In this document: positions 63,968-64,000 of the stretch, piece after piece
Layout of the letters: every line of letters begins with the position of its first letter
Position numbering within the stretch: the first letter of the stretch is position 1
Source of the DNA: Osmia lignaria lignaria
Lineage: Eukaryota > Arthropoda > Insecta > Hymenoptera > Megachilidae
Reading direction: 5' to 3'
NCBI RefSeq assembly: GCF_051020975.1
Contig: NW_027478169.1
Location: 2,604,001 to 2,668,000, forward strand
Length of the DNA stretch: 64,000 nt
Translations under genes and position numbers: made by a program
Notes under the pieces: generated by a model
The model's input: the letters and a program-made list of their open reading frames with translations, nothing else
What the model was told of the DNA's origin: nothing
Databases searched by the model: none

Positions 63968-64000
63968 GATCAGAAGCGTAGTTTTCGAGATATATCGAGA
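63968..64000. repeat. Partial satellite unit at right edge
   Basis: The first 33 bases of a B-type unit (GATCAGAAGCG, TTTTCGAG), cut by the window end. The array continues to the right. Confidence 0.95.

Larger units (their letters stand above)
1..64000. repeat. 322-bp satellite DNA array spanning the whole window
   Basis: The motif TTTTTTGATCAGA recurs every 322 bp from about 213 to about 63962, and every stretch between occurrences is a variant of the same unit in the same orientation. From the GATC at 219 to the GATC at 63968 there are 198 complete units with a net length change of only -7 bp. The unit is about 39% G+C with 11 CpG. Units differ mainly by substitutions at a limited set of recurring positions and by rare 1-bp indels. 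No non-satellite sequence is present. Arrays like this usually belong to centromeric or pericentromeric heterochromatin, but location cannot be read from the sequence. The family is not one I recognise. Confidence 0.98.

Noticed and set aside
1..64000. CRISPR array or phage-type repeat array
   Set aside because: The period is 322 bp with no short conserved repeat separated by unique spacers. The whole unit is repeated, and no cas-like gene is present.
1..64000. Transposable element insertions or target-site duplications within the array
   Set aside because: Phase is continuous to within single bases throughout. No extra sequence longer than a few bases was found at any unit boundary.

Overview
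The whole window is one uninterrupted satellite DNA array. A 322-bp unit (about 39% G+C) runs head to tail in one orientation from base 1 to base 64000: a 218-bp partial unit, 198 complete units (219-63967) and a 33-bp partial unit. No gene, RNA gene, transposon, CRISPR array or unrelated spacer interrupts it. Nearly all indels are single bases, and phase drifts by only -7 bp over 198 periods. This is typical of eukaryotic centromeric or pericentromeric heterochromatin. The unit holds 11 CpG where about 12 are expected, so CpG is not depleted. That fits a weakly methylated genome such as many insects or other invertebrates better than a vertebrate or a flowering plant. I do not recognise the family and cannot name a species.

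There are two main unit lineages. Type A has GATGCG followed by a CTCGAG site, then ATATCAAGATAT. Type B has GAAGCG, TTTTCGAG, then ATATCGAGATAT. Further linked variants lie in the middle (CTATTGCGAGCTGC versus CTAGTGCGAGCCGC) and in the 3' half (GGCCCCTTCCC versus GGCCAGTTCCT). Combinations of these variants form higher-order repeats (HORs).

Layout. 219-4404: mostly alternating B-A dimers. 4405-9556: B-A-A trimers, including a 966-bp duplication with no difference seen by eye. 9879-22436: A-rich, with two copies of a long multi-unit block about 6.8 kb apart. 22437-40800: nested long repeats offset by 6.1-6.4 kb, and a trimer carrying a 323-bp unit. 40796-45949: A-rich, with a tandem 1610-bp pentamer. 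46270-52700: blocks marked by 1-bp-shorter units and repeated at 2573 and 1608 bp. 52700-64000: mixed units, a near-identical unit pair, and a 1930-bp hexamer.

The array looks like the product of repeated in-register unequal exchange or conversion. Chimeric units with locatable breakpoints are visible. Minus-strand open frames of 74 codons recur in most units, but they have no ATG, change amino acids freely, and fall in a period not divisible by three. I therefore annotate no protein-coding gene.
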